From Streptomyces sp. TSRI0281 (lineage in GTDB: Bacteria; Actinomycetota; Actinomycetes; Streptomycetales; Streptomycetaceae): 64,000 nt of DNA. Position numbers and translations under genes: made by a program. The notes under the pieces are model-generated. The model saw only the letters and a program-made list of their open reading frames with translations, was not told where the DNA came from and searched no databases. Location: NCBI RefSeq assembly GCF_001905125.1, contig NZ_LWLE01000002.1, positions 229,261-293,260 of the forward strand, given 5' to 3'. Of the stretch, positions 1-8,671 are shown in pieces. Within the stretch, counting starts at the first letter, position 1; each line of letters opens with the position of its first letter.

Positions 1-531
1 CGCCCCTGTCCGGGCAGCCGGGCCGGGCCGCCGGCCATGCGGGAGGGGTGCGGGCTGTGAGGGACGGCCCACGGGGCAGCCCCTAGAGATGTGACTCGGC
101 GGACCAGTCGCCTCAGGGCGCGTTCTGTCGGATCTCGCCCTGCCCCATTGGGTGGCCGTGCGTCGCGTTGTCGGCCTCCGGAGCCGGGCCCGCGCGGGAG
201 TCGGAGCGCGGACCCCGTGCGCCCCGCCGCGTCGGCGTACCTGCTCGCCGTTCCTGTCGTGCGGGCCTCGTGCCCGACGGGAGCGATCATCGGCGACAGC
301 CGCTGCCGGGGGCTCACGAATCGCCTGCTGGGCAACCGAGTTGGCGCGCAGATGAATGTGGGCACGGCATCTTCCAAAGAACATGTGACATGTGCCATTG
401 TACTGATCGCAGGGTGTGAGGTCGTGCTCATGTCACACGGAGCCACCGTCAACTCCGTTACTGCCAGCCCCTGTTAAACCCTCCACAGCCGCGCTCCCCG
501 GCGCGGCGACCACTCCGCTGGGAGGCGGCAC
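1..531. other. Upstream region of the collagenase gene, no supported gene
   Basis: I see no convincing gene here. Frame 1 is open from the window edge to a TGA at 58-60, so a 19-residue C-terminus of an upstream plus-strand gene is possible but cannot be tested. The open frame at 91-477 is low-complexity Arg/Pro/Ser and is probably noise. The stretch 380-440 is less GC-rich. It holds TGTGACATG at 384-392 and its exact inverse CATGTCACA at 429-437, which could be regulator sites for the collagenase gene. I found no clear -35/-10 pair. Confidence 0.4.
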
Positions 532-2958
532 GTGAAGAACCGATCGGTTCGACCAAGATTTACCGGCACATCCACCGGCGTATCCACCCGGACATCGGCA
601 TCAGCCCGCATATCCACCGGGATATCCACCGTGATGCTGGCGGCCTGCCTGGGAGTAGGGCTGCTCGCGGCCCCGGCCCAGTCCGCGCCGACGCGGTCCA
701 CCACCGCCACCGCCGCCCCGTCCGACGCGGCAACCCCCGTCGTCCCGGACCCGAACGGTCCTGCGGCGGCGCCCGCGACCCAGCCCGCCGAGGACCCCGA
801 GCACCTCGGCGCCACGCCGCTCAAGCCGGCGGACCGGGCCCCGCAGTCCGCGTCCAAGGACGTGCTCAAGCGCGACTACGACGATTCCCGGGCCGCCGAA
901 CCCAGCCGCCGCGCACCCTCGATGTCGGCCAAGGCCAGGCTTGCCGCCAAGGCGCGCGGACTCGCCGCTCCCGCGGCGTGCAATGTCAGTGACTTCACCA
1001 GCCGTACCGGCGACGCACTGGTCCAGCAGGTGACCTCGACCACCACCGAGTGCGTCAACACGCTGTTCGGCGTCAAGGGCCAGGACGGCTATCTCGCCTT
1101 CCGCGAGGCGCAGATGGTCACCATCGCCGATGCCATGCGTGCGCGCACAGCGGCCTATCCCGGCGACAGCAGCACCGGGATGCCGCAGTTGGTTCTCTTC
1201 CTCCGGGCCGGCTACTACGTGCAGTACTACGACCCGTCGACGGTCGGCAGCTACGGTCCGGCGCTCCGCACCGCGATTCAGGGCGCCCTGGACGGCTTCT
1301 TCGCCTCCTCGCACTCCTCGGACGTCACCGACGCGAACGGGGAGACCCTTTCCGAAGCGGTCATCCTGATCGACAGTGCCGAGCAGAACGACCGCTATCT
1401 GCATGTCGTCAAGCGCCTGCTCGCGAGCTACAACTCCTCGTACAACAGCTCCTGGTACATGCTCAATGCCGTCAACAATGTGTACACGGTGACATTCCGC
1501 GGACATCAGCTGCCCGCCTTCGTCGCCGCTGTCGAGGCGGATTCCAGCCTGCTGGGCGCGCTGCACGACTTCGCCGCGACCCATCTGGACCTCCTGGGCA
1601 CCGAGCAGTCCTACCTGGCCTCCAACGCCGGTCGTGAGCTGGGCCGCTTCCTCCAGGAGGCGTCTCTGCGGGGCAAGGCGAGCCCGCTGGCCGCCTCACT
1701 GCTGAAGAAGAGCTCCATCACCGGACCCACCGCCGCGCTCTGGGTCGGCGTGGCGGAGATGACGGACTACTACGACCGGGCCAACTGCTCCTCCTACGAC
1801 ACCTGCGACCTCGCCGCCCGCCTCAAGACCGCCGTTCTGCCGGTCAAGCACACCTGTAGTGACAGCATCAAGATCCTGGCCCAGCAGATGTCCACCACCG
1901 ACCTGGCGGCCAGCTGCACCAGCCTGCGCAACCAGGACGCCTACTTCCACGGCATCGCACGGGACAGCGGGCCGGTCGCCGACGACCGCAACAGCACCAT
2001 CGAGGTCGTGGTCTTCGACTCCAGCACCGACTACCAGACCTATGCCGGCGCGATCTACGGAATCGACACGAACAACGGAGGGATGTACCTGGAGGGCGAC
2101 CCGGCCGCGGTGGGCAACCAGCCCCGGTTCATCGCCTACGAGGCGGAATGGGTCCGGCCGGAGTTCCAGATCTGGAACCTGAACCACGAGTACACGCACT
2201 ACCTCGACGGCCGGTTCAACATGCACGGTGACTTCGGAGCGGGAGTCGCGACGCCGACCATCTGGTGGGTGGAGGGCTTCGCGGAGTACGTCTCCTACTC
2301 GTACCGCAAGGTCACCTATGACAGCGCGATCACCCAGGCGGGGAACCACACCTACACCCTGCGCACGCTGTTCGACAGCACCTATGAGAACGCCGACCAG
2401 ACCCGGGTCTACAACTGGGGCTACCTGGCCGCCCGCTACATGCTCCAGTCGCACCGCGCGGATGTCGACCGGCTGCTGGGCCTCTACCGCAGTGGCGACT
2501 GGAACGGCGCCCGCACGCTGCTCACCTCGACCATCGGCAGTCGGTACGACGCCGACTGGAACACCTGGCTGACGGCCTGCGCCGCCGGTAACTGCGGCAC
2601 CCTCACCGAGCCGCCGGTGGACCTCGGACCCGAGTGCACCGCCAATGACGTCAGGCAGCTGGCGAAGGACTGCAAGCGCAGCAGCCTGTCGGCCGTCACG
2701 GGTGACTACGCCTATCTCTACGTCTACATCCCGGCCGGCACCACGCAGCTGAAGATCACGACGGCGGGAGGCACGGGCGACGCCGACCTCTATTACAGCG
2801 CCGCCGGTTGGGCGACGACCGGTGGCTACACCACCCGGGCCACCGGCACCGGCAATGAGCACACCCTGACCGTCCAGAACCCGAAGGCCGGTGCACACTA
2901 CATCAGCCTGCACGCGGTCAAGGGGTTCGGCGGAGTCGCCGTCTCGACGCGCTTCTGA
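532..2958 (+). CDS. Secreted microbial collagenase (peptidase family M9)
   Basis: Zinc metalloprotease predicted to be exported and to cleave collagen-like proteins outside the cell. The GTG start is preceded by GGGAGG at a good distance. An unusually long Ser/Thr/Arg-rich N-terminus leads into a hydrophobic stretch (about residues 38-55), which fits a signal peptide. The M9N-type helical activator region follows at about 140-480. The catalytic domain has HEYTH with His552, Glu553 and His556, and WVEGF with Glu581 as the third zinc ligand. A C-terminal beta domain (about 690-808) ending in GAHYISLHAVKGFGGVAVS looks like a bacterial pre-peptidase C-terminal (PPC) domain, often used for substrate binding. 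Its length of 808 residues is normal for streptomycete M9 enzymes. It stands alone as a gene. The M9 call is firm; the natural substrate is inferred. Confidence 0.93.
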   Translation: MKNRSVRPRFTGTSTGVSTRTSASARISTGISTVMLAACLGVGLLAAPAQSAPTRSTTATAAPSDAATPVVPDPNGPAAAPATQPAEDPEHLGATPLKPADRAPQSASKDVLKRDYDDSRAAEPSRRAPSMSAKARLAAKARGLAAPAACNVSDFTSRTGDALVQQVTSTTTECVNTLFGVKGQDGYLAFREAQMVTIADAMRARTAAYPGDSSTGMPQLVLFLRAGYYVQYYDPSTVGSYGPALRTAIQGALDGFFASSHSSDVTDANGETLSEAVILIDSAEQNDRYLHVVKRLLASYNSSYNSSWYMLNAVNNVYTVTFRGHQLPAFVAAVEADSSLLGALHDFAATHLDLLGTEQSYLASNAGRELGRFLQEASLRGKASPLAASLLKKSSITGPTAALWVGVAEMTDYYDRANCSSYDTCDLAARLKTAVLPVKHTCSDSIKILAQQMSTTDLAASCTSLRNQDAYFHGIARDSGPVADDRNSTIEVVVFDSSTDYQTYAGAIYGIDTNNGGMYLEGDPAAVGNQPRFIAYEAEWVRPEFQIWNLNHEYTHYLDGRFNMHGDFGAGVATPTIWWVEGFAEYVSYSYRKVTYDSAITQAGNHTYTLRTLFDSTYENADQTRVYNWGYLAARYMLQSHRADVDRLLGLYRSGDWNGARTLLTSTIGSRYDADWNTWLTACAAGNCGTLTEPPVDLGPECTANDVRQLAKDCKRSSLSAVTGDYAYLYVYIPAGTTQLKITTAGGTGDADLYYSAAGWATTGGYTTRATGTGNEHTLTVQNPKAGAHYISLHAVKGFGGVAVSTRF

Positions 2959-3107
2959 CGGGCGGCCGACGGCCGATGGCTGAGGGCCGCTGACCCGACG
3001 CTCCGTGGGAAGTGATCCCGCGGGCGGGAGGAACGGTGGTCGTACGAGGGCGGGGAGGTGGCTGCAGGACCGGCCGCCGCCCCGCTCGCCGGGTTCTCTG
3101 GTCCTCC

Positions 3108-3179
3108 GGCTCCTCCGGGTCCTCCGGCTCCTCCGGGTCCTCCGGCTCCTCCGGGTCCTCCGGCTCCTCCGGGTCCTCC
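3108..3179. repeat. Tandem 9/18-bp repeat between the collagenase and RNase genes
   Basis: The units GGCTCCTCC and GGGTCCTCC alternate eight times, giving four exact 18-bp copies, with a partial copy just before. Read on the plus strand in one frame it would encode Gly-Pro-Pro-Ala-Pro-Pro repeats. No ribosome binding site or credible start supports a gene, so I call it a non-coding repeat. Confidence 0.85.
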
Positions 3180-3242
3180 GGTCCGATGGTCCGCGCCGCC
3201 GGTGGGGGAGCGACGGCGCGGACCGGTCCGGTGGGTGCGGGA

Positions 3243-3719
3243 TCAGCAGTCGTGGTCGACCAGGTCGAAGGACTCGTAGTGGTCGCCGGTGTAGTAGTCC
3301 TCCTGGACTTCCTCACCGGTCACGATCCGCCGCGCGCCACGGTTCGGGGAGCCGGGGGTGATGACCGTGTACTCGTGGTAGTACCCGGTGCTCCGGCTCG
3401 GCAGGACGCCTTCGCGATTCTGGAAGACGGTGCCGTCCTGGTCGTACGGGAACGGGCCGCCCGCGTCGATGAGGTCGAGGGTGTGGTGCGCCTGGGACGG
3501 CAGGTCCGAGTAGCAGATGCTCCCGACCGAGGCGACGGTGAAGGGAGAGGCGAAGGAGGCGGCGAGGGGGGTGGAGAACGAGGAGCTGGAGAGCGGGGCA
3601 GTGGGGGCGAGGGGGGTGGCGGCGCTCGCCGTCACCGAACCCGAGGCGAAGAGGACGGACAGGAGGGCGGCGGTGCCGCCGAGCATGGTGATCCGTGGGG
3701 GGATTCGCATACCCACCAT
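3243..3719 (-). CDS. Secreted guanyl-specific ribonuclease (RNase Sa / N1 family)
   Basis: Small extracellular RNase cleaving after guanosine. The mature part, from about residue 62, closely follows the known RNase Sa pattern: GPFPYDQDG, VFQNRE, GYYHEYTVITPG, RGARRI, EDYYTGDHY. In this precursor the catalytic set would be Glu116, Arg130 or Arg131 and His147. Cys69 and the terminal Cys158 should form the family's single disulfide. Residues 8-34 form a signal peptide, followed by a Ser/Thr/Pro-rich stretch to about 60 that may be a propeptide. The start is uncertain: ATG at 3719 or ATG at 3710, neither with a strong ribosome binding site. No barstar-like inhibitor gene lies beside it. The plus-strand frames over this gene are shadows. 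Confidence 0.93.
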   Translation of the reverse strand: MVGMRIPPRITMLGGTAALLSVLFASGSVTASAATPLAPTAPLSSSSFSTPLAASFASPFTVASVGSICYSDLPSQAHHTLDLIDAGGPFPYDQDGTVFQNREGVLPSRSTGYYHEYTVITPGSPNRGARRIVTGEEVQEDYYTGDHYESFDLVDHDC

Positions 3720-3725
3720 GATGAC

Positions 3726-3755
3726 GCGCGTAGATCCCCTTTCGTCAACGCCAAC
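3726..3755 (-). promoter_or_regulatory. Putative promoter of the RNase gene with GATCTACGCGC element
   Basis: On the minus strand a TTGACG-like -35 is followed by a spacer ending in GATCTACGCGC (plus-strand GCGCGTAGATC at 3726-3736). The same 11-mer sits in the promoter spacer of the secreted nuclease gene ending at 42898. The -10 is poor here. Confidence 0.4.
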
Positions 3756-3995
3756 TCGTGTGAATTCTGCGGAAGTTAACCGGAGATACGTCCGTGTGAC
3801 GAACGTGTTTCCCAGCGGGGGTCATGCGAGGGGCGCGCCTCGATGTCGGAGTTTCGGCAAGGTGCCCGTACCAGCCCTATTTGCCTATTGATGAGTCGAC
3901 AAGAGTGACAGCGCTCGTGCGGGGCATGCATCCCGTGAAGGTGTTCGAGAAGTTACGGGACAAGGGGAGGTCGGTTCACTGTGCGGGCGGGGGAA

Positions 3996-4457
3996 ATGAC
4001 GAAGCGCCAGGGCGGAAGCCGAGATACCGCGGACCGGAGAACAGGAGACCTGGGCACAGGGGCGACCACCCGGCCCGACCGTATACGCCGCAGAATCGGC
4101 CATACGGACAGGTCGGCGGTGGGCGAGGCGCGCCGCGAGCTGCGTGAGTTCCTCGGTCATCGCTCCGCACAGGAGCGGATCGAAGAGGCTGAGCTCCTGC
4201 TGAGCGAGCTGGTGACCAACGCGTTGATCCATACCCGTCATGGAGCGGTGGTCACGGCCACCGTGTACCCCGGGAGGCTGCGGGTGGAGGTGCGGGACTT
4301 CATGTCGGGACTGCCCGGACCGTACGTACCGAACGCCGACGACGGTACGCACGGCAGGGGCCTCATCCTGGTGCGGAGCCTCGCCGACACCTGGGGGGTG
4401 GAGACTCAGGTGCTGGGCAAGGTGGTGTGGTTCGAGTTGGACATCGGGAAGCCCTGA
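3996..4457 (+). CDS. RsbW-like ATP-binding protein (anti-sigma-type histidine kinase fold)
   Basis: Single-domain GHKL ATPase of the type that in streptomycetes acts as an anti-sigma or switch kinase. The visible ATP-binding motifs are an N box (LLLSELVTNALIH), a G1-like VEVRDFMSGLP and a G2-like DGTHGRGLILVRSLAD, followed by a terminal strand WGVETQVLGKVVWFEL. There is no membrane segment or sensor domain. ATG at 3996 follows GGGCGGGGG directly; an in-frame GTG at 3981 with GGGGAGG ten bases upstream is the alternative start. There is no partner sigma factor or anti-anti-sigma gene beside it, so its target is unknown. Confidence 0.85.
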   Translation: MTKRQGGSRDTADRRTGDLGTGATTRPDRIRRRIGHTDRSAVGEARRELREFLGHRSAQERIEEAELLLSELVTNALIHTRHGAVVTATVYPGRLRVEVRDFMSGLPGPYVPNADDGTHGRGLILVRSLADTWGVETQVLGKVVWFELDIGKP

Positions 4458-4459
4458 CC

Positions 4460-4571
4460 GGGCTCCCGGATTCCCGGAATCCTGAGCGCCCTCGCAGGGG
4501 CTCCTGGATTCCCGGGACCCTGAGCGCCCTCACAGGGTTCCCGGATTCCCCAGGACCCTGAGCGCCCTCAC
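4460..4571. repeat. Three degenerate 37-38-bp tandem repeats
   Basis: Three copies of a unit running from about GGGCTCCCGGATTCCC to CTGAGCGCCCTC lie at 4460-4496, 4497-4534 and 4535-4571. They fill the gap between two convergent genes and encode nothing. Confidence 0.75.
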
Positions 4572-4590
4572 GCCTGAGCGCCCAGGCGTG
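4569..4590. terminator. Stem-loop between convergent genes
   Basis: CACGCCTG-agcgcc-CAGGCGTG forms a perfect 8-bp stem one base short of the DUF2637 stop codon. It could end transcription from both sides. There is no T tract. Confidence 0.55.
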
Positions 4591-4591
4591 C

Positions 4592-5695
4592 TCAGCCGAA
4601 CTGCTGCTCCAGATCCTTGAGTTTCTGTTCCAGCGAGTCGAGCCGGGGAAGCGACTGGGTGTCGTCCTCGGCGGTGAGGTCGACGGTCCGGGGCTCACCC
4701 CCAGGGCGCCGGGCCTCGGGACTCTTCGAGTTCGAGCCGTTCGCGGTCGGCTTCGAGCCGTGTACGGCTTGCAGGGATGGCCGGGGTCGCAAAGGCAGCT
4801 GACCCGGCTCTGCTATGGCAGGCTCCGCGACGGACTGCGAGGCGCCCGAGGCGGGTGCGATGGCCGGGACGTCCGTCTGGCCGCCCTCGCGGCCACCGCG
4901 CCCCCAGGCACGGTTCTGCCGGTTCAGGGCCTTGATGCGGGCCCGGTCCAGCTTCTCCTGGTCCTTTCTGCGGAGCCGGTGCTGCTCCTTCTCCCGCCGG
5001 TCCTCCCGGACCTCGTCGACCGCCTCGTCGAGCGTGCGCACGCCTTCGAGGAGCATCAACGACCAGGCGCCGAAGGTCTCACGGGGCGCCCGCAGCCACC
5101 GGACGATCCGGATCTGCGGCAACGGCCGTGGCACCAGGCCCTGTTCGCGCAGCGCGGCCCGACGGGTCTGTTTCAGCGCACGGTCGAAGAGCACCGCCGC
5201 CGAGAGCGACATTCCCGCGAAGAAGTGCGGGGCGCCCGCGTGGTCCATGCCGCGCGGCGCGTGCACCCAGTTGAACCAGGCGGCGGCACCGGCGAACGTC
5301 CACACCAGCAGCCGGGAGCCGAGCGCCGCGTCGCCGTGGCTGGCCTCGCGGACCGCCAGCACCGAGCAGAACATCGCGGCCCCGTCGAGGCCGAACGGGA
5401 CGAGGTATTCCCAGCCCCCGGAGAGGCTCAGGTTCTGCCGGCCGAAGCCGACGAGCCCGTGGAAGGAGAGCGCGGCGGCGACCGCCGCGCAGCAGAAGAG
5501 CAGGACGTAGGAGGCGGAGGCGTACAGCGCTTCCTTGCGCCTGCGGCGGTCCTCGCTGCGTTCCCAGTTGTCGTCGGCCGCGGCCTTGCCAGCGGCGCGC
5601 TTACCGCGCGCGACCACCGTGACCGCCGCCATGACCCCCACGAGCAGTACGGCGCCCGGAAGCAGCCAGTCAAGCGATATGTCGGTCAGTCTCAT
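4592..5695 (-). CDS. DUF2637 (SpdB-like) membrane protein
   Basis: Integral membrane protein of the actinobacterial DUF2637 family. Five hydrophobic segments are visible, at about 8-28, 54-76, 92-112, 126-146 and 150-170. They contain the family's VPFGLDGAAMFCSVLAVREAS and AAAWFNWVHA stretches. The remaining 190 residues are cytoplasmic: a basic region (RREKEQHRLRRKDQEKL), a Pro/Ser linker, and a terminal leucine-rich heptad (LDSLEQKLKDLEQQFG) that looks able to form a short coiled coil. Related SpdB proteins help plasmids spread between mycelia, but chromosomal copies like this one have no known role. No transfer genes lie nearby. Confidence 0.85.
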   Translation of the reverse strand: MRLTDISLDWLLPGAVLLVGVMAAVTVVARGKRAAGKAAADDNWERSEDRRRRKEALYASASYVLLFCCAAVAAALSFHGLVGFGRQNLSLSGGWEYLVPFGLDGAAMFCSVLAVREASHGDAALGSRLLVWTFAGAAAWFNWVHAPRGMDHAGAPHFFAGMSLSAAVLFDRALKQTRRAALREQGLVPRPLPQIRIVRWLRAPRETFGAWSLMLLEGVRTLDEAVDEVREDRREKEQHRLRRKDQEKLDRARIKALNRQNRAWGRGGREGGQTDVPAIAPASGASQSVAEPAIAEPGQLPLRPRPSLQAVHGSKPTANGSNSKSPEARRPGGEPRTVDLTAEDDTQSLPRLDSLEQKLKDLEQQFG

Positions 5696-5886
5696 GCGCG
5701 GTCCCTTGCGTCACGTAGGGCGTTTCGGGCGCCATCGTGACGGAAATTCCGCCCCGCTCAGGGGGTTTCGGGACAAGAGCACGCCATTGGGGTGGCTGGG
5801 GATACCTATGGGCGGAATCTGGACGAACGCATATGCGAGGCGATAGAGGTGCGTTCGGGTTGCGTCACCCGGACGGGCGGTGTGGA
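5696..5886. other. Gap upstream of the DUF2637 gene
   Basis: The stretch carries the upstream region of the minus-strand DUF2637 gene and the tail region of the FhuF-like gene. I see no gene and no clear regulatory motif in it. Confidence 0.4.
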
Positions 5887-6735
5887 TCAGAGAGCGGGTG
5901 TCAGCTTCCTCACCCGGTCGTCATCGCAGGTGCGCGGGCAGGTGACGCAGGTGTCCTCGGGGCGCAGGGTGTAGAAGAGGCAGCAGCTGGCCCGGTCGCG
6001 GGTCGGCAGCGATTCGCCGTTGGGGCCGGTCAGTTCACGGAAGCCGGCCGTGCCGACGTACGGCTTGGTGGTGCCCGGAAGCAGCAGTTCCAGTTCGGCC
6101 ATCGCGCGGCGCTCCTCGCCGAGCAGATGGGCGATGTACCAGAGGCCCTCGACGATCTCGTCCGTCGCCATGCCCCACAGCGCCCGCTTTCCGCGCCGCA
6201 TCCGGGGCTGGAAACCTTCCAGCACCGGACCGATGTGCTCGGCCACGGCGTCCAGCACCTCGGCCCGCAGCGCGGCCTCGTCCGGGACCACCCGGGCGCC
6301 GGGCAGCGTGGCCGCCGGATCGTCGGGCAGGCAGGCGAACTCCCGTACGCGGACGGTGAGATGGCCCAGCGCCCGCTGGAACGAGATGTCCTCCAAGGGA
6401 ATCCGGGGCACCCGCCGGTGCAGGAACCAGGGCACCGTCACGAGCAGGCAGGCCGGCCAGGAGTAGCGGTGCAGTCCGAAGCTGGCCACCACGTCGGGAC
6501 GGGCCTGCTGCCCGTAGTCCCGCAGCACCTGCGCGTTGTCCCAGGCGAGGAAGGCGTCGAGGGCCGCCCCGCCTCCGGCGAGCTCGGCCGCGCCCACCCA
6601 GCCGACCCCGGAGGGGGTCGCCTCGCCCTCCGCGAGCACCTCGGCGCGCAGCCCGGGGAAGACCTCGGCCAGGCGCGCGTACGAGGCCGTCACGGGGGAC
6701 GCCGCGGTACTGGTGAACAGAGCGGAGACGGTCAT
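5887..6735 (-). CDS. FhuF-like (2Fe-2S) protein, probable ferric-siderophore reductase
   Basis: Predicted cytoplasmic iron-sulfur protein that releases iron from imported siderophores by reduction. The diagnostic feature is the C-terminal cluster motif CC-x10-C-x2-C (RASCCLFYTLRPEDTCVTC), the FhuF arrangement, followed by one more Cys. The upstream 250 residues carry family-like features such as LHRYSWPACLL and ALWGMATDEIVEGLWY. A near-perfect iron box lies 28 bases upstream of the ATG, so expression under iron limitation through a DmdR/IdeR-type repressor is likely. No siderophore synthesis or uptake genes are in the window. The 282-residue length is normal. The call is strong for the fold and cluster, less so for the exact substrate. 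Confidence 0.87.
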   Translation of the reverse strand: MTVSALFTSTAASPVTASYARLAEVFPGLRAEVLAEGEATPSGVGWVGAAELAGGGAALDAFLAWDNAQVLRDYGQQARPDVVASFGLHRYSWPACLLVTVPWFLHRRVPRIPLEDISFQRALGHLTVRVREFACLPDDPAATLPGARVVPDEAALRAEVLDAVAEHIGPVLEGFQPRMRRGKRALWGMATDEIVEGLWYIAHLLGEERRAMAELELLLPGTTKPYVGTAGFRELTGPNGESLPTRDRASCCLFYTLRPEDTCVTCPRTCDDDRVRKLTPAL

Positions 6736-6762
6736 GCGGGGACCACCACATCGGGATTGTTG

Positions 6763-6781
6763 GCAGGTAAGCCTTACCTTA
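6763..6781 (-). promoter_or_regulatory. Iron box (DmdR/IdeR operator)
   Basis: Contains the perfect palindrome AGGTAAG-C-CTTACCT at 6765-6779, close to the known iron-box core AGGTTAGGCTAACCT. It lies between the FhuF-like gene and the divergent GntR gene and could act on either. Confidence 0.8.
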
Positions 6782-6881
6782 CCCGAAATGATCGATGTGT
6801 GAACTGGGGCCTCCTCGGCCTATCGTGCACAAAGGGCATGGCGTACGCGAGCCGGGCCCGCGGCTGGCCGAGGAGGTCCGG

Positions 6882-7640
6882 GTGGAGCAGGGCAGGGCGC
6901 GCGAGGACGTACGGCCGCCGTACGTCCTTGACGCGTACGCGGGCACGCCACCGGCCGTCCGGGTGCCCGAACAGGCACGCGGCGAGCACACCCACAGCGA
7001 GCCGCCCGCCCCCCGCGTCGTGCAGCGGCACTCGGTGCGCGGCCAGATCCTGGACGCCCTGCGCGCCGCCCTCGTCGACGGTGAACTGGTGCCCGGACAG
7101 GTCTACTCGGCCCCGGCGCTCGGCGCCCGGTTCGGTGTCTCCGCGACGCCGGTGCGCGAGGCGATGCAGCAGCTGGCCGTCGAGGGTGCCGTCGAGGTCG
7201 TGCCGAACCGCGGCTTCCGGGTCAGTGAGCGCGGACCGCGCGAACTGGCGGAGCTGGCCGAGGTGCGCGCCCTGATCGAGGTCCCGGTGATGCTGCGGCT
7301 GGCCCGCACCGTTCCGGCCGCCTGTTGGGGCGTGCTGCGCCCCCTGGCCGATGCCACCGTCGCGGCCGCCGCGGTGGGCGACCGGGCGAGCTACGCGGAG
7401 TCCGACCGGGCCTTCCACCGCGCGGTTCTCGCGCTCTCCGGCAACGAACAGCTGGTGATGGTCGCGGACGATCTGCACCGCCGTTCCCAGTGGCCGCTGG
7501 TCAGCCACCCGGCCACTCGCCAGGCCGACCTGCTCGCCGACGCCGCCGAACACATGGCGCTGCTCGACGCCCTCATCGCCCAGGACCTCGCCGTCGTGCA
7601 GTCCCTCGTACGCGAGCACTTCACGGGTGCGGACGGCTGA
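6882..7640 (+). CDS. GntR-family transcriptional regulator (FCD-type ligand domain)
   Basis: DNA-binding regulator. The GntR winged helix spans about residues 48-115 (VRGQILDALRAALVDGELVPGQVYS, then FGVSATPVREAMQQLAVEGAVEVVPNRGF), followed by an all-helical FCD domain to the end (LAELAEVRALIEVPVMLR, SYAESDRAFHRAVLALSGNEQLV). I chose GTG 6882 because AGGAGG lies five bases upstream; the longer open frame from ATG 6795 has no such signal and adds a low-complexity leader. The product is 252 residues. It is divergent from the iron-regulated FhuF-like gene, but there is no direct evidence that it controls that gene. Its ligand is unknown. Confidence 0.87.
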   Translation: MEQGRAREDVRPPYVLDAYAGTPPAVRVPEQARGEHTHSEPPAPRVVQRHSVRGQILDALRAALVDGELVPGQVYSAPALGARFGVSATPVREAMQQLAVEGAVEVVPNRGFRVSERGPRELAELAEVRALIEVPVMLRLARTVPAACWGVLRPLADATVAAAAVGDRASYAESDRAFHRAVLALSGNEQLVMVADDLHRRSQWPLVSHPATRQADLLADAAEHMALLDALIAQDLAVVQSLVREHFTGADG

Positions 7641-7651
7641 TCCGGCAGCGG

Positions 7652-7683
7652 GGGTGCCGCGCGGACCTGCCCGCGCGGCACCC
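7652..7683 (+). terminator. Terminator after the GntR gene
   Basis: GGGTGCCGCGCG and CGCGCGGCACCC form a perfect 12-bp stem with an 8-base loop, eleven bases after the stop codon and followed by TTGCG. Confidence 0.75.
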
Positions 7684-7713
7684 TTGCGTCACCGCCGCGA
7701 CCGTGCGGCCCTC

Positions 7714-7791
7714 CGGCCACCGGTCACTTCACGCCCGCCCGGCCACCGCTTACTTCACGCCCGCCCGGCCACCGGCCCCTCACGCCCGCCC
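7714..7791. repeat. Three 26-bp tandem repeats
   Basis: Copies of CGGCCACCG(n)...TCACGCCCGCC start at about 7714, 7740 and 7766. They are non-coding, between convergent genes. Confidence 0.7.
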
Positions 7792-7799
7792 GGCCCGGC

Positions 7800-8597
7800 T
7801 CAGTTCGCCTCGGCCGTCTCCGGCGACGGGGGTTCCAGGCGTGGGGCCAGCCAGGTCGGTACGCCGCCGAGCAGCCGGAAGAGCCTGCCCGCCTCGGCGC
7901 GCAGCCGTGCCGCCTCCGGCTCCGGCTCGGCGTCCGCGAGGGAGATGAGCGCCGGGGCCGTACCCACGAGATAGCCCAGCTCCTCCCTTATCCGCAGGGA
8001 CTCCGAGAAGCCGTGCCGGGCCTCGGCCACCTCGCCCTCCCGCAGCGCGAGCGAGGCCAGGTGCCGCCAGGTGAACGAGAGCAGCAGTTCGTCCCCCTGG
8101 GCCGTGGCACCGGCGTGCGCCCTGCGGTACGCGGCCCGCGCGGACTGCGGGGAGTCGGCGATGTTCTGGGCGATCAGCCCCCGGCGGAAGTCCAGCAGCG
8201 GCCGACCCGGAGCGGCGGGAGCGAGCAGGGCCGCCGCCCTGCTCAGCGCCACGCTGGCCTCGTCGGCCCTGTCGCGCGTCCCGAGGAGTGTCGACGCGTA
8301 GGCGAGATAGCCGCGTTCACAGGCCGCGGCACCGCGCTCGGCGTCGTCGTGCGCCAGGGCCTCGGCGGTGCGCAGCGCGTCCTCGGCGTCGGTCCAGCCC
8401 TGCCCGGTGTAGAGACATCGCTCGGTCAGCAAGGACGTCCGCTGGAGGGCGGCTGCCGGGTCGGTCGCCGCGTGCGGTTCGAGCAGAGCGGCCGCATCCG
8501 TCCAGCAGGCGCGTGACCGCAGCCGCCATACCGCTGTCTGGAGCGGCGGATCGTCATCGGCTGTCGTTCCGGAACCAGACATGGCGGTATACGCCAC
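7800..8597 (-). CDS. TPR-like helical protein, unrecognised
   Basis: I do not recognise a specific family. The 265 residues are almost entirely helical and Ala/Leu/Arg-rich, with units such as AALLEPHAATDPAAALQRTSLL and RRAHAGATAQGDELLLSFTWRHLASLALREGEVAEARHGFSESLRIREELG that look like tetratricopeptide repeats. The last third has the A..L..LG......G pattern typical of TPR regions in streptomycete regulators, but no DNA-binding or enzyme domain is attached. GTG 8597 is preferred because GGGAGGG lies four bases upstream; ATG 8582 is the alternative. It is downstream of pucR in the same direction, but a large stem-loop separates them. Confidence 0.7.
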   Translation of the reverse strand: MAYTAMSGSGTTADDDPPLQTAVWRLRSRACWTDAAALLEPHAATDPAAALQRTSLLTERCLYTGQGWTDAEDALRTAEALAHDDAERGAAACERGYLAYASTLLGTRDRADEASVALSRAAALLAPAAPGRPLLDFRRGLIAQNIADSPQSARAAYRRAHAGATAQGDELLLSFTWRHLASLALREGEVAEARHGFSESLRIREELGYLVGTAPALISLADAEPEPEAARLRAEAGRLFRLLGGVPTWLAPRLEPPSPETAEAN

Positions 8598-8671
8598 ATT
8601 GCCCTCCCCGAGCGCGCCATTGAGCTGTTGAGTGTGGGCGCATCTCAGCACGGATTGGCACGCCGGGCCAA

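Noticed and set aside
91..477. A 128-codon open frame before the collagenase gene
   Set aside because: Composition is low-complexity Arg/Ser/Pro, there is no ribosome binding site, and the region looks regulatory.
2918..3316. A minus-strand frame encoding Glu-Glu-Pro-Glu-Asp-Pro repeats
   Set aside because: The regularity comes from the 18-bp DNA repeat; the frame overlaps the ends of both flanking genes and has no start signal.
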